Source: Alistipes sp. (GTDB lineage: Bacteria; Bacteroidota; Bacteroidia; Bacteroidales; Rikenellaceae). Taken from it: a stretch of DNA of 36,110 nucleotides. A model generated the notes under the pieces. That model saw nothing but the letters and a program-made list of their open reading frames with translations. It did not search any database and was not told the DNA's origin. Numbering within the stretch: position 1 is the first letter of the stretch; each line of letters starts with the position of its first letter. Shown here one piece after another: positions 16,005 through 25,404 of the stretch. The stretch spans positions 1-36,110 of the forward strand of contig JAITWI010000008.1 of assembly GCA_031285345.1 (NCBI GenBank). Direction: 5' to 3'. The translations under genes and the position numbers were made by a program.

Positions 16005-16379
16005 TTAGCGTTTCGTGGTTTTCGGCATTCGCGACGAAGCCACGCGCGCACCAGTCCCTGTCATTTCGTGACCTGCAATCAGATCGGCGGCGTGCGAAAC
16101 TCCGACGGCGGCATTTTCTCGTGCTTCGGCGACCATGCCTTCTAACTCGCCCACGACGCGACGGGCTCTGCGTTTGTACTTATCGAGCGTGTCGGCGGCG
16201 TATTCGCGCGCGTCGAGGGCTTTGTCCTTGATGGCGTCGATCTCGTCGTCCACAAAGTCGCGGATCATACCGCGGGTCTCGGCGCCCGAACGGGGAGCCA
16301 ACAACAGGGCGATCGCTCCACCCAAAATAGCACCGCCTACGAACGCCCCGAAGGCGGCACCTGCACTACATCTGTTCAT
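16005..16379 (-). CDS. YtxH domain-containing protein
   Basis: The 124-residue protein starts with a glycine/alanine-rich membrane segment (AFGAFVGGAILGGAIALLLAPRSG), typical of YtxH (gas-vesicle-like) stress proteins. A long charged helix follows with coiled-coil character (DEIDAIKDKALDAREYAADTL), and the tail is basic. Members are usually induced by general or envelope stress; their biochemical role is unknown. The open frame reaches 16430, but the ATG at 16379 gives the family-like start MNRCSAGAAFG. It is the first gene of a three-gene minus-strand operon and is divergent from the SLOG gene. Confidence 0.8.
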   Translation of the reverse strand: MNRCSAGAAFGAFVGGAILGGAIALLLAPRSGAETRGMIRDFVDDEIDAIKDKALDAREYAADTLDKYKRRARRVVGELEGMVAEARENAAVGVSHAADLIAGHEMTGTGARVASSRMPKTTKR

Positions 16380-16423
16380 AATCAATATTTTTAGAGTTAT
16401 GCCCGTTGGATGTTGCAAATTGC

Positions 16424-16439
16424 GTTCCACAGTGGGAAC
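16424..16439. promoter_or_regulatory. Inverted repeat in the ytxH/SLOG divergent region
   Basis: GTTCCAC followed by AGTGGGAAC forms a near-perfect inverted repeat with a one-base bulge. It lies just upstream of a TATTTTCG -7-like element (16456-16463). It could be an operator shared by the divergent genes; this is inference from position only. Confidence 0.35.
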
Positions 16440-16469
16440 GTGCCCGATTTTTTACTATTTTCGCACGTT

Positions 16470-16562
16470 ATGATCTTCGCACGAAATACCATCGGCTGCT
16501 TCTCGGGACACCGGCGGCAACGGCCGCTGCGATTAAACGGGAGCCTTATTTGCAAGTCATGA
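16470..16562 (+). other. Mini-ORF: duplicated 5' end of the SLOG gene
   Basis: An ATG at 16470 opens a 30-codon frame that begins MIFARNTIGCFSGHR and ends in a TGA sharing ATGA with the downstream SLOG start. Its first 15 residues match the SLOG start MTVERNTTACFSGHR at 10 positions, and the DNA matches at a constant offset of 89 bases, including 18 identical bases (16496-16513 with 16585-16602). A -7-like element ends 6 bases before this ATG. It may be the remnant of an ancestral start or a translated leader that couples to the gene. Confidence 0.55.
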
Positions 16563-17086
16563 CTGTCGAACGAAATACCACTGCCTGCTTCTCGGGACAC
16601 CGATATTATTCGGGTGCGGAGGCAGACGAAGCGCGTCTTGCGGCGGCCGTCGAGGCGGCGTGGCGGGCAGGCTACCGCACCTTCATCTCGGGAATGGCTC
16701 CTGGATTCGATCTGGCCGCGGCCGAGGCGGTGGAGCGGCTGAGGGCGGCTCTGTGTGCCGGGGAGGGTGCCGATTCACGCGAAAGGAATGAAATAAAACT
16801 GATAGCGGCGGTGCCTTTCGCGGGTCAGGCGGCGGGCTGGTCGGCGGACGATGGGGTGCGCTACGAGCGGCTTATCGAAGCGGCGGACGAGGTGCGAATC
16901 TTGGAGCACGGCTATTCGCACGGCTGCTACTACCGGCGCGACGAGTGGATGGTGGAGCGATCGGGGCGCCTGATCTGTTGGTTTGATGGCAAAAAAAACG
17001 GCGGCACGCGCTACACGGTGCGATGCGCAATGAAGCACGGACTCGAAATCGTGAACGTTTTTCGCGCACCCGACACGCTGTTCTGA
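16559..17086 (+). CDS. SLOG-family protein (DUF1273 / YpsA-like)
   Basis: The 175-residue protein belongs to the SLOG superfamily, whose Rossmann-like members are thought to bind nucleotide-derived ligands. The visible motifs are CFSGHR near the start, FISGMAPGFDLAAAEAV with the GxxxGxD-like loop, IAAVPFAGQAAGWS and a C-terminal ICWFDGKKNGGTRYTV, which is characteristic of DUF1273 proteins. An acidic insertion (AGEGADSRERNE) sits between the second helix and strand. The open frame extends upstream to 16406, but the ATG at 16559 gives the family-like start. The exact function in the cell is unknown; B. subtilis YpsA has been linked to division and stress. The 5' end is duplicated just upstream. 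Confidence 0.85.
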   Translation: MTVERNTTACFSGHRYYSGAEADEARLAAAVEAAWRAGYRTFISGMAPGFDLAAAEAVERLRAALCAGEGADSRERNEIKLIAAVPFAGQAAGWSADDGVRYERLIEAADEVRILEHGYSHGCYYRRDEWMVERSGRLICWFDGKKNGGTRYTVRCAMKHGLEIVNVFRAPDTLF

Positions 17087-17165
17087 AAAGCCCACCCCGC
17101 TAAGCGCGGTTCCGAAAGTCACCGCCACCGTGATAGCCCACCAGTATCTGATATCGCCGATACGA

Positions 17166-17197
17166 ATAAAGGGATGCGCAAGTGCGCATCCCTTTAT
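17166..17197. terminator. Bidirectional terminator between the SLOG gene and frdB
   Basis: ATAAAGGGATGCGCA (17166-17180) and its exact complement (17183-17197) form a 15-base palindrome flanked by A and T runs, between convergent genes. Confidence 0.85.
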
Positions 17198-17217
17198 AAT
17201 TATAGCTATTCGCTGCG

Positions 17218-18006
17218 TTAGTCCTTAAACTTGGCGCACAGGAACTCGCGGTTCAGGCGGGCGATGTGGCCGATCGAGATGCCCTTGGGACACTCCATCT
17301 GACATGCCTGGGTGTTGGTGCAGTTGCCGAAGCCCAGTTCGTCCATCTTGGCCACCATCGCCTTCGCGCGGCGAGCACCCTCGACCTTGCCCTGCGGCAG
17401 CAGAGCCAACGACGACACGCGAGCCGACACGAACAGCATCGCCGAGCCGTTTTTGCACGTTGCCACGCAGGCTCCGCAACCGATGCAGGCCGCAGCGTCC
17501 ATGCTCTCCTCGGCGTCGTCCCTCGGAATGGGAATCGAGTTGGCGTCGGGCACACCGCCGGTGTTGACGCTCACGAAGCCACCCGCCTGCAAAATCTTGT
17601 CGAACGCGCCGCGCTCCACCACAAGGTCGCGAATGACGGGGAACGCCGCCGAACGCCACGGTTCGATGGTGATGGTGTCGCCGTCCTTGAACTTGCGCAT
17701 GTGCAGCTGGCAGGTGGTGATCTCGCTGTCGGGACCGTGAGCCTCGCCGTTGATGTAGAGCGAGCACATTCCGCAGATGCCCTCGCGGCAGTCGTGGTCG
17801 AACGCGAACGGACCCTTGCAACCCTTGTCGAACGCGACGGGCTGGCCATCCTCGTGGATGAGTTTGTTGTTGAGTATGTCGAGCATTTCGAGGAACGACG
17901 TGTCGGGCGAGATGCCTTCCACCTGATATGTCTCGAAACCGCCCTTAGACTTAGCGTCCTTCTGACGCCAAACCTTCAATGTGAGGTTCATTAATTTGTT
18001 TTCCAT
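17218..18006 (-). CDS. frdB: Fumarate reductase / succinate dehydrogenase iron-sulfur subunit
   Basis: This subunit passes electrons between the flavin subunit and the quinone site through three Fe-S clusters. The 262-residue protein shows the [2Fe-2S] site CREGICGMC with a later cysteine in ITTC. Two ferredoxin-like cysteine groups follow, [11 protein letters not shown] and [12 protein letters not shown], for the 4Fe and 3Fe clusters. The pattern is that of class B complexes with one cytochrome b subunit. The start at 18006 ([13 protein letters not shown]) is used; 17991 is a possible alternative. It is separated from frdA by 181 bases that hold a large palindrome, unlike the 3-base frdC-frdA gap. 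In an anaerobic Bacteroidales it most likely works as fumarate reductase. Confidence 0.95.
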   Translation of the reverse strand: MENKLMNLTLKVWRQKDAKSKGGFETYQVEGISPDTSFLEMLDILNNKLIHEDGQPVAFDKGCKGPFAFDHDCREGICGMCSLYINGEAHGPDSEITTCQLHMRKFKDGDTITIEPWRSAAFPVIRDLVVERGAFDKILQAGGFVSVNTGGVPDANSIPIPRDDAEESMDAAACIGCGACVATCKNGSAMLFVSARVSSLALLPQGKVEGARRAKAMVAKMDELGFGNCTNTQACQMECPKGISIGHIARLNREFLCAKFKD

Positions 18007-18075
18007 TTTTCTTGCTTTTTTCAGTTTTCCATGTTTTTTGTCAAAAACACACTGTCATCTCTGTTTTGTGGTCAG

Positions 18076-18174
18076 AATGGTGGTTAGGCAACGCTGTCGA
18101 TGAAAATCGCGATGGAGTTTACTCGTCGTAAATGACCGAGCGATTTTCGAGACGAAGGAAGCATAACCGCCATT
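18076..18174. repeat. 99-bp imperfect palindrome between frdA and frdB
   Basis: Three pairs of arms are symmetric around base 18125: AATGGTGGTTAGGC (18076-18089) with GCATAACCGCCATT (18161-18174, 12 of 14 pair), GAAAATCGC (18102-18110) with GCGATTTTC (18140-18148), and TTTAC (18118-18122) with GTAAA (18128-18132). The central loop is five bases. In the frdAB mRNA this would be one long hairpin. It could stabilise or separate parts of the message, or be a remnant of a palindromic mobile repeat. Confidence 0.7.
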
Positions 18175-18187
18175 ATCACCGCAAAAC

Positions 18188-20137
<1,950 letters not shown>

Positions 20138-20140
20138 AGC

Positions 20141-20827
20141 TTAGATCAGACTTTTAATAAAAAACACGATTACAACCAGTGCGAACATCAACACCACCAG
20201 AGTAGTCCACGCGTTCGACAGGCGCTTGAGCCTCGGCAGCCACGTTTGGTTGTTGATGCCGCTCGACTGGAACATGCTCCAGATGCCGTGGTTGAGGTGG
20301 AGCCAAATGGCGGCGAACCACACTAAGTAGATCAGCACGTTGTACCACTTCGAGAAGGTGTACTCGATCAGAGCCGCGCCGTCCTGAGGATTCAATCCCA
20401 GCGAATTGACGTGCTGACCCATCACCTCCACCAACTGCATCTTCGACCAGAAGTGCACCAGGTGGACGCACAGACCGCACAGCACCACGAAGCCCAAAAC
20501 GAGCATATTCTTCGACGACCAGTGCACTCCGGGAGGGTTCACGCTGACGGCGTAGCGTTCGCGGCCGCGCGCCTTGCGGTTTTGCAGCGTCAGCCAAATA
20601 CCGTAGAGGATGTGAAGCACCACACCGCCCGCCAACATCAGCGTAGCCACAAGGGCGTACCAGTTGGCACCCAACACGGCGCAAATCCAGTTGTAGGCGT
20701 CGGCCGAGATGACGGCCACGACGTTCATCGCCGCGTGGAACGTGAAGAACAGCACGAGGAACGCCCCCGACAGGCTCATCACGAATTTACGCCCCACCGA
20801 CGAGGAGACAATAAAAGGAGATTTCAT
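20141..20827 (-). CDS. frdC: Fumarate reductase / succinate dehydrogenase cytochrome b subunit
   Basis: This single membrane anchor of about five transmembrane helices binds two b-type hemes and the menaquinone site, holding FrdAB to the inner membrane. The 228-residue protein shows histidines in or near the helices (FHAAMN, VVLHILYG, VHLVHFWSK, LHLNHGIW) at positions typical of class B cytochrome b subunits. It begins KSPFIVSSSVGRKFVMSLSG, the usual family start, and is the first gene of the frdCAB operon. A TACCTTTG -7 element lies about 76 bases upstream, and the leader contains two small hairpins. Confidence 0.94.
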   Translation of the reverse strand: MKSPFIVSSSVGRKFVMSLSGAFLVLFFTFHAAMNVVAVISADAYNWICAVLGANWYALVATLMLAGGVVLHILYGIWLTLQNRKARGRERYAVSVNPPGVHWSSKNMLVLGFVVLCGLCVHLVHFWSKMQLVEVMGQHVNSLGLNPQDGAALIEYTFSKWYNVLIYLVWFAAIWLHLNHGIWSMFQSSGINNQTWLPRLKRLSNAWTTLVVLMFALVVIVFFIKSLI

Positions 20828-20871
20828 TTTGATGTGTAAGTTATAAAGTTATTGTGTAATTTTGCGTTTTC

Positions 20872-20900
20872 GGCTCTCTCGGAGCCACCGCCTTTCGGCG
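20872..20900 (-). promoter_or_regulatory. Tandem hairpins in the frdC 5' leader
   Basis: On the transcript, CGCC-GAAA-GGCG (20889-20900) and GGCTC-CGAGA-GAGCC (20872-20886) form two adjacent hairpins close to the expected mRNA start. The first has a stable GNRA-type tetraloop. They may protect the 5' end of this abundant message. Confidence 0.45.
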
Positions 20901-20903
20901 TCA

Positions 20904-20935
20904 CAAAGGTATCTTATTGTTTCCTAAATAACAAC
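20904..20935 (-). promoter_or_regulatory. frdCAB promoter
   Basis: Read on the minus strand, TACCTTTG (20904-20911) is a perfect -7 element and GTTG (20932-20935) lies 20 bases upstream as the -33 box. The leader to frdC would be about 70 bases. Confidence 0.7.
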
Positions 20936-20948
20936 TCTTGCGAGAGTT
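20933..20948. promoter_or_regulatory. Short inverted repeat before the 5-formyl-THF cyclo-ligase gene
   Basis: AACTCT-TGCG-AGAGTT is a perfect six-base-pair hairpin ending 10 bases before the ATG at 20959 and touching the frdC -33 box. It could be a small operator or could affect ribosome access. Confidence 0.35.
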
Positions 20949-20958
20949 AAATTACGTT

Positions 20959-21549
20959 ATGGATACACACGAAAAGAAAAAAGCACTGCGCCGTCAGCTG
21001 CGGCAGCTCGATAAAGAGATAAGGGCGGGAGTCGCGGCGGAACCCGAATGGCTGCCCGAAATCATCGGGCTTATCGAATCTCTTGTCGAATTCACCTCCG
21101 CCCGCACGGTGGCGCTCTATTGCGCCCTGCCCGACGAGGTGCCCACTGCCGCCATGCTCGCCCGCTGGTTCGGTACAAAACGCCTCGTGTTGCCCGTAAT
21201 TAGTGGCGAGGAGATGACTTTTCGTGAGTACACGGGCGAAGGCGGCCTTGTCGAGGGGGCGTTCGGGATATCGGAACCCGACGGAACGAACGACAAGGAG
21301 GGCGAAGTCGCGCCCTCCGAGATCGACCTGATGCTCGTTCCGGGTATGGCGTTCGACGTGGCGGGTCGCAGGCTCGGGCGCGGTAAGGGTTTCTACGACC
21401 GCTATCTGTCGGCTTCGGATGCGGCGCGCATATGTAAAGTCGGCATCTGTCCTCCCCACCGCCTGGTGGCCGAGGTTCCGGCCGAACCGCACGATATAAC
21501 GATGGACAAAGTGATAAGCCATGGAAAGTTGGGAAAACAGGAGCGGTAA
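20959..21549 (+). CDS. 5-formyltetrahydrofolate cyclo-ligase
   Basis: This enzyme uses ATP to turn 5-formyl-THF into 5,10-methenyl-THF, returning folate to one-carbon metabolism. The 196-residue protein starts with the family's basic helix ([18 protein letters not shown]), has [13 protein letters not shown], and ends with the strong signature [25 protein letters not shown], which binds ATP and folate, followed by GICPPHRL. An acidic stretch ([13 protein letters not shown]) sits just before the signature. The open frame starts with a TTG at 20938, but the ATG at 20959 is preferred. It opens a five-gene overlapping operon. Confidence 0.93.
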   Translation: MDTHEKKKALRRQLRQLDKEIRAGVAAEPEWLPEIIGLIESLVEFTSARTVALYCALPDEVPTAAMLARWFGTKRLVLPVISGEEMTFREYTGEGGLVEGAFGISEPDGTNDKEGEVAPSEIDLMLVPGMAFDVAGRRLGRGKGFYDRYLSASDAARICKVGICPPHRLVAEVPAEPHDITMDKVISHGKLGKQER

Positions 21550-22099
21550 GGGGTGGATCGAGGTGATTTGCGGGTCGATGTTCTCGGGCAAGACCGAGGA
21601 GCTGATCCGCCGCCTGAAACGTGCGCGCTACGCCCGCCAGACGGTCGAGATATTCAAACCCGCCTTAGACGTGCGCTACTCCGCGGACGAGGTTGTCTCC
21701 CACGACGGGGCCGCTATCCGCTCCACTCCGGTAGAATCGTCGTCCGCGATACTGCTGATGGCCTCCGACGTGGATGTGGTGGCCGTCGACGAGGCGCAGT
21801 TCTTCGACGAGGGGATAGTGGACGTATGCCGCCGATTGGCCGACGGAGGCGCCCGCGTCATAGTCGCCGGGCTCGACATGGACTACATGGGCAATCCGTT
21901 CGGCCCCATGCCCGCGCTTCTGGCGGCGGCGGAGTATGTCACCAAGGTGCACGCCATATGTGTGCGCTGCGGCGCCTCCGCCCTCTACTCACACCGCCTC
22001 GCCGTCGGCGACAGTCTGGTGTTGTTGGGCGAGACAGACAGCTACGAACCGCTTTGCCGCCACTGCTTTAACAAGGCACTGCAAATCGCAACAAGATGA
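21521..22099 (+). CDS. tdk: Thymidine kinase
   Basis: This type II thymidine kinase phosphorylates thymidine for DNA precursor salvage. The 192-residue protein has the P-loop [18 protein letters not shown] near residue 18, the [10 protein letters not shown] motif with the catalytic glutamate region, and [13 protein letters not shown] zinc-ribbon lasso is formed by CVRCG and CRHC with the late tyrosine segment between. Its start lies 29 bases inside the preceding gene, which is long for an overlap, but the conserved block begins so near the start that a much later codon is not possible. Its last bases overlap prmC in ATGA. Confidence 0.95.
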   Translation: MESWENRSGKGWIEVICGSMFSGKTEELIRRLKRARYARQTVEIFKPALDVRYSADEVVSHDGAAIRSTPVESSSAILLMASDVDVVAVDEAQFFDEGIVDVCRRLADGGARVIVAGLDMDYMGNPFGPMPALLAAAEYVTKVHAICVRCGASALYSHRLAVGDSLVLLGETDSYEPLCRHCFNKALQIATR

Positions 22100-22941
22100 C
22101 ACGCAGGGAGTTGATGAACGCCTTGATCGCCGCCGCCGAGCCCGCCTGTGGAGCCCGCGAGGCCGCCGCAATAGCCCGCCTCGTCGCCGAAAAGCGATGC
22201 GGCTTCACCCGTGCCGACCTTGCCCTCGATCCGGGTGAAGAGGTTGTGGCGAATGGTGTCGAGGCCATGTTATTCGATCTCGCCGCCGCCCGCCCGGTGC
22301 AGTATATCCTCGGGACGGCGGATTTTTACGACCTGGAGCTGGCCGTCGGCGAGGGAGTTCTCATTCCCCGACCCGAGACCGAGGAGTTGGTGCGCTGGAT
22401 TTTGAGTGACGCCGTGGCGGGTGCCATAACGCCCGACGCTAAGATGCTCGACGTCGGCACGGGCAGCGGAGCTATCGCCGTCGCGTTGGCCAAAAACCTC
22501 CCCGGCGCACACGTCGTGGCTATCGACAACTCGCCCGAGGCGTTGAGGTTCGCGCGGCAAAACAACGAGCGCCACGGGGCCGGAGTCGAAATCGTCGAGG
22601 CCGACATGCTCGCCCTCGCCCTCGATTCGGAGATTTTCGACGTGATAGTCTCCAATCCGCCCTACATTCCGACGGCGGAGCGCACAGCCATGGCCGACAA
22701 TGTGGTGCGTCACGAGCCCGCCTCGGCGCTGTTCGTGCCCGACGACGATCCGCTTGTCTTCTACCGCGCCATAGCCCGGTTCGCCCGCCGCTCCCTATCG
22801 CCCAATGGCGCTCTCTACTTCGAAATCCACGAAACTTTGGCGACAGAGACCGCCGAACTTCTCGCGGCCGAAGGCTTTTCGGAAATCGAACTGCGCCGCG
22901 ACATACACGACAAACCGAGGATGATCCGATGCCGACTCTAA
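22096..22941 (+). CDS. prmC: Peptide chain release factor N5-glutamine methyltransferase PrmC
   Basis: PrmC methylates the glutamine of the GGQ motif in release factors RF1 and RF2, raising termination efficiency. The 281-residue protein has the N-terminal helical domain with [17 protein letters not shown], then the SAM-binding [15 protein letters not shown] and [15 protein letters not shown] motifs. The catalytic SNPPYIP motif (about residue 188) stacks on the substrate amide. Length matches the family. Start and stop overlap tdk and recX, so the genes are coupled. Assignment is firm. Confidence 0.95.
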   Translation: MTRRELMNALIAAAEPACGAREAAAIARLVAEKRCGFTRADLALDPGEEVVANGVEAMLFDLAAARPVQYILGTADFYDLELAVGEGVLIPRPETEELVRWILSDAVAGAITPDAKMLDVGTGSGAIAVALAKNLPGAHVVAIDNSPEALRFARQNNERHGAGVEIVEADMLALALDSEIFDVIVSNPPYIPTAERTAMADNVVRHEPASALFVPDDDPLVFYRAIARFARRSLSPNGALYFEIHETLATETAELLAAEGFSEIELRRDIHDKPRMIRCRL

Positions 22942-23453
22942 AATCCGAAAAAGGCGCCATTCGCGCCTATCCTGAGAAAAAGGCTAAGTCTCCCGAGCAG
23001 GCTCTGGCGTCGCTCATGCGGCTCTCTTCGCGCGCCGAAAAGAGCTCAGGCGACGCGCGGCGGCTGATGAGGGTATGGGGGATCGAAAAGGCCGAGGCGG
23101 AGAAGATACTCGCGCGGTTGGCGGAGCAAAAGTTCATCGACGACGCCCGTTACGCCGCCGCCTACACCCGCGAAAAGACGCGCCTGAGTGGCTGGGGGGT
23201 ACACAAAATACACGCCGCCCTCGCCGCGAAAGGCATCGCCCGCGACACGGTAGCCGCCGCCACGGCCGACCTCGACGGCGACAAAATGCGCGAAACGCTC
23301 GAAAGGCAGCTGACCCGCCGAATGCCGCGAATCAAGGCCGCGTCGCAGTATGAGCTGCGAACAAAACTTACCCGCTACGGCCTGTCGTTGGGTTACGACT
23401 ACGAAGATGTGGCCGAAGCGGTGGAAAAAGCATTGAAAAATCGAGACGCATGA
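22929..23453 (+). CDS. recX: Regulatory protein RecX
   Basis: RecX binds RecA filaments and limits their activity during recombination and SOS repair. The 174-residue protein is made of the family's three-helix repeats. The recognisable segments are KIDDARYAAAYTREKTRLSGWG-like (FIDDARYAAAYTREKTR), the WGVHKIHAALAAKGI helix and the C-terminal YELRTKLTRYGLSLGYDYEDV. The first 30 residues are a basic extension. It overlaps prmC by 13 bases and the M23 peptidase by 4. No recA gene is in the window. Assignment rests on helix pattern and the IDDARYA motif and is good. Confidence 0.88.
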   Translation: MPTLKSEKGAIRAYPEKKAKSPEQALASLMRLSSRAEKSSGDARRLMRVWGIEKAEAEKILARLAEQKFIDDARYAAAYTREKTRLSGWGVHKIHAALAAKGIARDTVAAATADLDGDKMRETLERQLTRRMPRIKAASQYELRTKLTRYGLSLGYDYEDVAEAVEKALKNRDA

Positions 23454-25279
23454 CAAATACAAAGGGCTCCAAAAAACTGTTTTTCGCAATCTTTATGGTC
23501 TGCGCGCCGCCCTTCATGGTCGGCATGCCGCTCTTCGCGGCGGCGCAACAGGCCGACTACTACCGATCGCCGTTAGACATCCCGATACATTTCTCGGCCA
23601 ACTTCGGCGAGATCCGCACCAACCGCTTCCATACCGGCATCGACGTCAAGACACAGGGCGTCAGCGGCAAACCGCTCCACGCCGCCGCCGACGGTTACAT
23701 CGCCCGGGTGACGGTCGCGCCTGGCGGTTACGGACGCGCGCTCTACATCGCCCACCCCAACGGCACGACTACGGTGTACGCCCACATGGATCGCTTCCGC
23801 CGCGACATCGAGGAGTATCTGCGCTCCGAACGCCACCGCCAACAGCGCAGCGACCTGGACGCGTTTCCGCCGGCCGATCGTTTTCCCGTCAAAAAGGGCG
23901 ACCCGATAGGTCTGGCAGGCAATTCGGGCTCGTCCACCGGGCCCCATCTCCACTTCGAGGTGCGGCGGTCGGCCACGAGCGAGACTTTGAACCTTTTGCC
24001 TCGCGGATGGGTCGCTACGGCGGTGAGGGACAACACTCCGCCGCGCATAGTCAAACTATACCACGTCGACGTGGATACCGTTGCGGGGGTTCCGATCCAC
24101 TCGCGGCCGCGCGCCCACGACGTTCGCCCGCTCCCCGACGGTAGCTATTCGCTGGTCGGGTCGGCGCCGTTGCAGGCGGGTCGGACGAGCTATTTCGTGG
24201 TCGAGGCCACCGACCGCCGACCCGACGTGGCCAACACCTTCGGGATCTACCGGGTGCGTCTGGCGGTCGACGGAGAGGAGCGGGTGGTTTTTGAAAAGGA
24301 CGGGCTGTTGTTCTCCGACGTCAGATACGCCTGCGCCTCGGTGCTCTACGACATCCAGCGCTCCTCGCGCAACGAGGCGGTGATGCTGGCCGTGAAGCGC
24401 GGCAACCGCCTGCCGATGTACAAAAAAGCCGTCGACCGCGGGGTTGTCCGGACCTCGCCGAACGCCGCCTCCACGGATGTCGACCCGGCCGCAGGAAGCG
24501 CAACCGCCCAAACCGCGACCCGAAACGTAGAGATCACGGTAGAGGACGATTCGGGCAACGTGTCCACGCTGCGTTTTGCGCTCGACCCGCAAACCGATCC
24601 CACCCACACTCCGCCGCAACGCCCCGAAGGTCGCGTCGCCTCCGATCGTAGCGGATTCAGCCACTACGCAGGCGGATTCGGCATTTCGATTCCCGCAGGC
24701 GCGCTCTACGAACCGATTTTTTACACGCACGCCGCGGTCGAAACCCCGGTAAAGCCCCGTGCCGACAGCATCGGGCCCCTGTCGCGAACATACCGCGTGG
24801 GTGACGGGATGATGCCGCTCCACAAGGCGGCGAGGGTGACAGTCGCGGTGCCCGATCTGCCCGCCGCCCTGCGACCGAAGGCCTGTCTGGCAAAGGTCTC
24901 GGAGTCGGGAGCAATATCCTGGGCGGGCGGCAGTTACTCCAACGGCGCGGTGGGCGGCAGTGTGCGCGACTTCGGCACCTACTGCGTTGTGGCCGACACC
25001 ATCGCCCCCGCCGTAAAATCGTCGTTCGAGGATGGCGCGAACCTCTCCGACACCACGGGTTTCACCCTCGCGGCAACGGACAACTTCTCGGGCATAGCCC
25101 ACTTCACCGGCACCATCGACGGACGGTGGATAATCTTCGAACGAAGCACCTCGCGCGGCGAGTTCGTACACCGGTTCGACCCCGAACGTCTCGCCGAAGG
25201 TCGCAACCACACGCTGGTGTTCACCGTGCGCGACGGTCTGGGCAACAGCACCACTCTGAGTCGGACGTTTTATAAATAA
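23450..25279 (+). CDS. M23-family peptidoglycan endopeptidase, exported
   Basis: M23 (LytM) enzymes are zinc peptidases that cut peptide cross-links in the cell wall. The 609-residue protein has a signal peptide (FFAIFMVCAPPFMVGMPLFAAA, cut near residue 33). The M23 domain is unusually close to the N-terminus, with HTGIDVK (H61, D65) and GPHLHFEV (H166, H168) as zinc and catalytic residues, so it is probably active. A 30-residue insertion (about 125-150) lies in the domain. The remaining 400 residues are beta-rich Ig-like modules ending in a SGIAHFTGTIDGRW segment. A low-complexity alanine/threonine stretch occurs near residue 345. It is the last gene of the operon that starts at 20959. Confidence 0.88.
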   Translation: MTNTKGSKKLFFAIFMVCAPPFMVGMPLFAAAQQADYYRSPLDIPIHFSANFGEIRTNRFHTGIDVKTQGVSGKPLHAAADGYIARVTVAPGGYGRALYIAHPNGTTTVYAHMDRFRRDIEEYLRSERHRQQRSDLDAFPPADRFPVKKGDPIGLAGNSGSSTGPHLHFEVRRSATSETLNLLPRGWVATAVRDNTPPRIVKLYHVDVDTVAGVPIHSRPRAHDVRPLPDGSYSLVGSAPLQAGRTSYFVVEATDRRPDVANTFGIYRVRLAVDGEERVVFEKDGLLFSDVRYACASVLYDIQRSSRNEAVMLAVKRGNRLPMYKKAVDRGVVRTSPNAASTDVDPAAGSATAQTATRNVEITVEDDSGNVSTLRFALDPQTDPTHTPPQRPEGRVASDRSGFSHYAGGFGISIPAGALYEPIFYTHAAVETPVKPRADSIGPLSRTYRVGDGMMPLHKAARVTVAVPDLPAALRPKACLAKVSESGAISWAGGSYSNGAVGGSVRDFGTYCVVADTIAPAVKSSFEDGANLSDTTGFTLAATDNFSGIAHFTGTIDGRWIIFERSTSRGEFVHRFDPERLAEGRNHTLVFTVRDGLGNSTTLSRTFYK

Positions 25280-25308
25280 ATCGAGGCCGCCGGTACGGGG
25301 TTGCGAAT

Positions 25309-25338
25309 CTAAGCTACCTTTGACTTCATCTTAGGTAG
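25309..25338 (+). promoter_or_regulatory. Alternative hairpins and an extra TACCTTTG before murB
   Basis: CTACCT (25314-25319) can pair with AGGTAG (25333-25338), and CTAAG (25309-25313) with CTTAG just inside it, so two stems compete. The first arm overlaps a second TACCTTTG (25315-25322). It may be a weak terminator for the M23 gene or an upstream promoter; neither is proven. Confidence 0.3.
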
Positions 25339-25365
25339 GCGGCGGTTCGGAAAACCACAAGCAAA

Positions 25366-25397
25366 CTTGCGTTTCCGCTCACCTTGCACTACCTTTG
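25366..25397 (+). promoter_or_regulatory. murB promoter, probably giving a leaderless mRNA
   Basis: CTTG (25366-25369), 20 bases, then a perfect TACCTTTG (25390-25397). Exactly 7 bases then separate it from the murB ATG at 25405, the same spacing as at rlmN. Confidence 0.65.
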
Positions 25398-25404
25398 CGA
25401 GACG

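Noticed and set aside
15338-16379. Prophage remnant suggested by a holin-family gene
   Set aside because: No phage structural, integrase or lysis genes are nearby, and holin-superfamily proteins paired with YtxH are common chromosomal genes.
18007-18075. An internal frdB promoter (TGTTTTTG on the minus strand, 18042-18049)
   Set aside because: One mismatch in the -7 box and no -33 box at the right distance; too weak to list as a feature.
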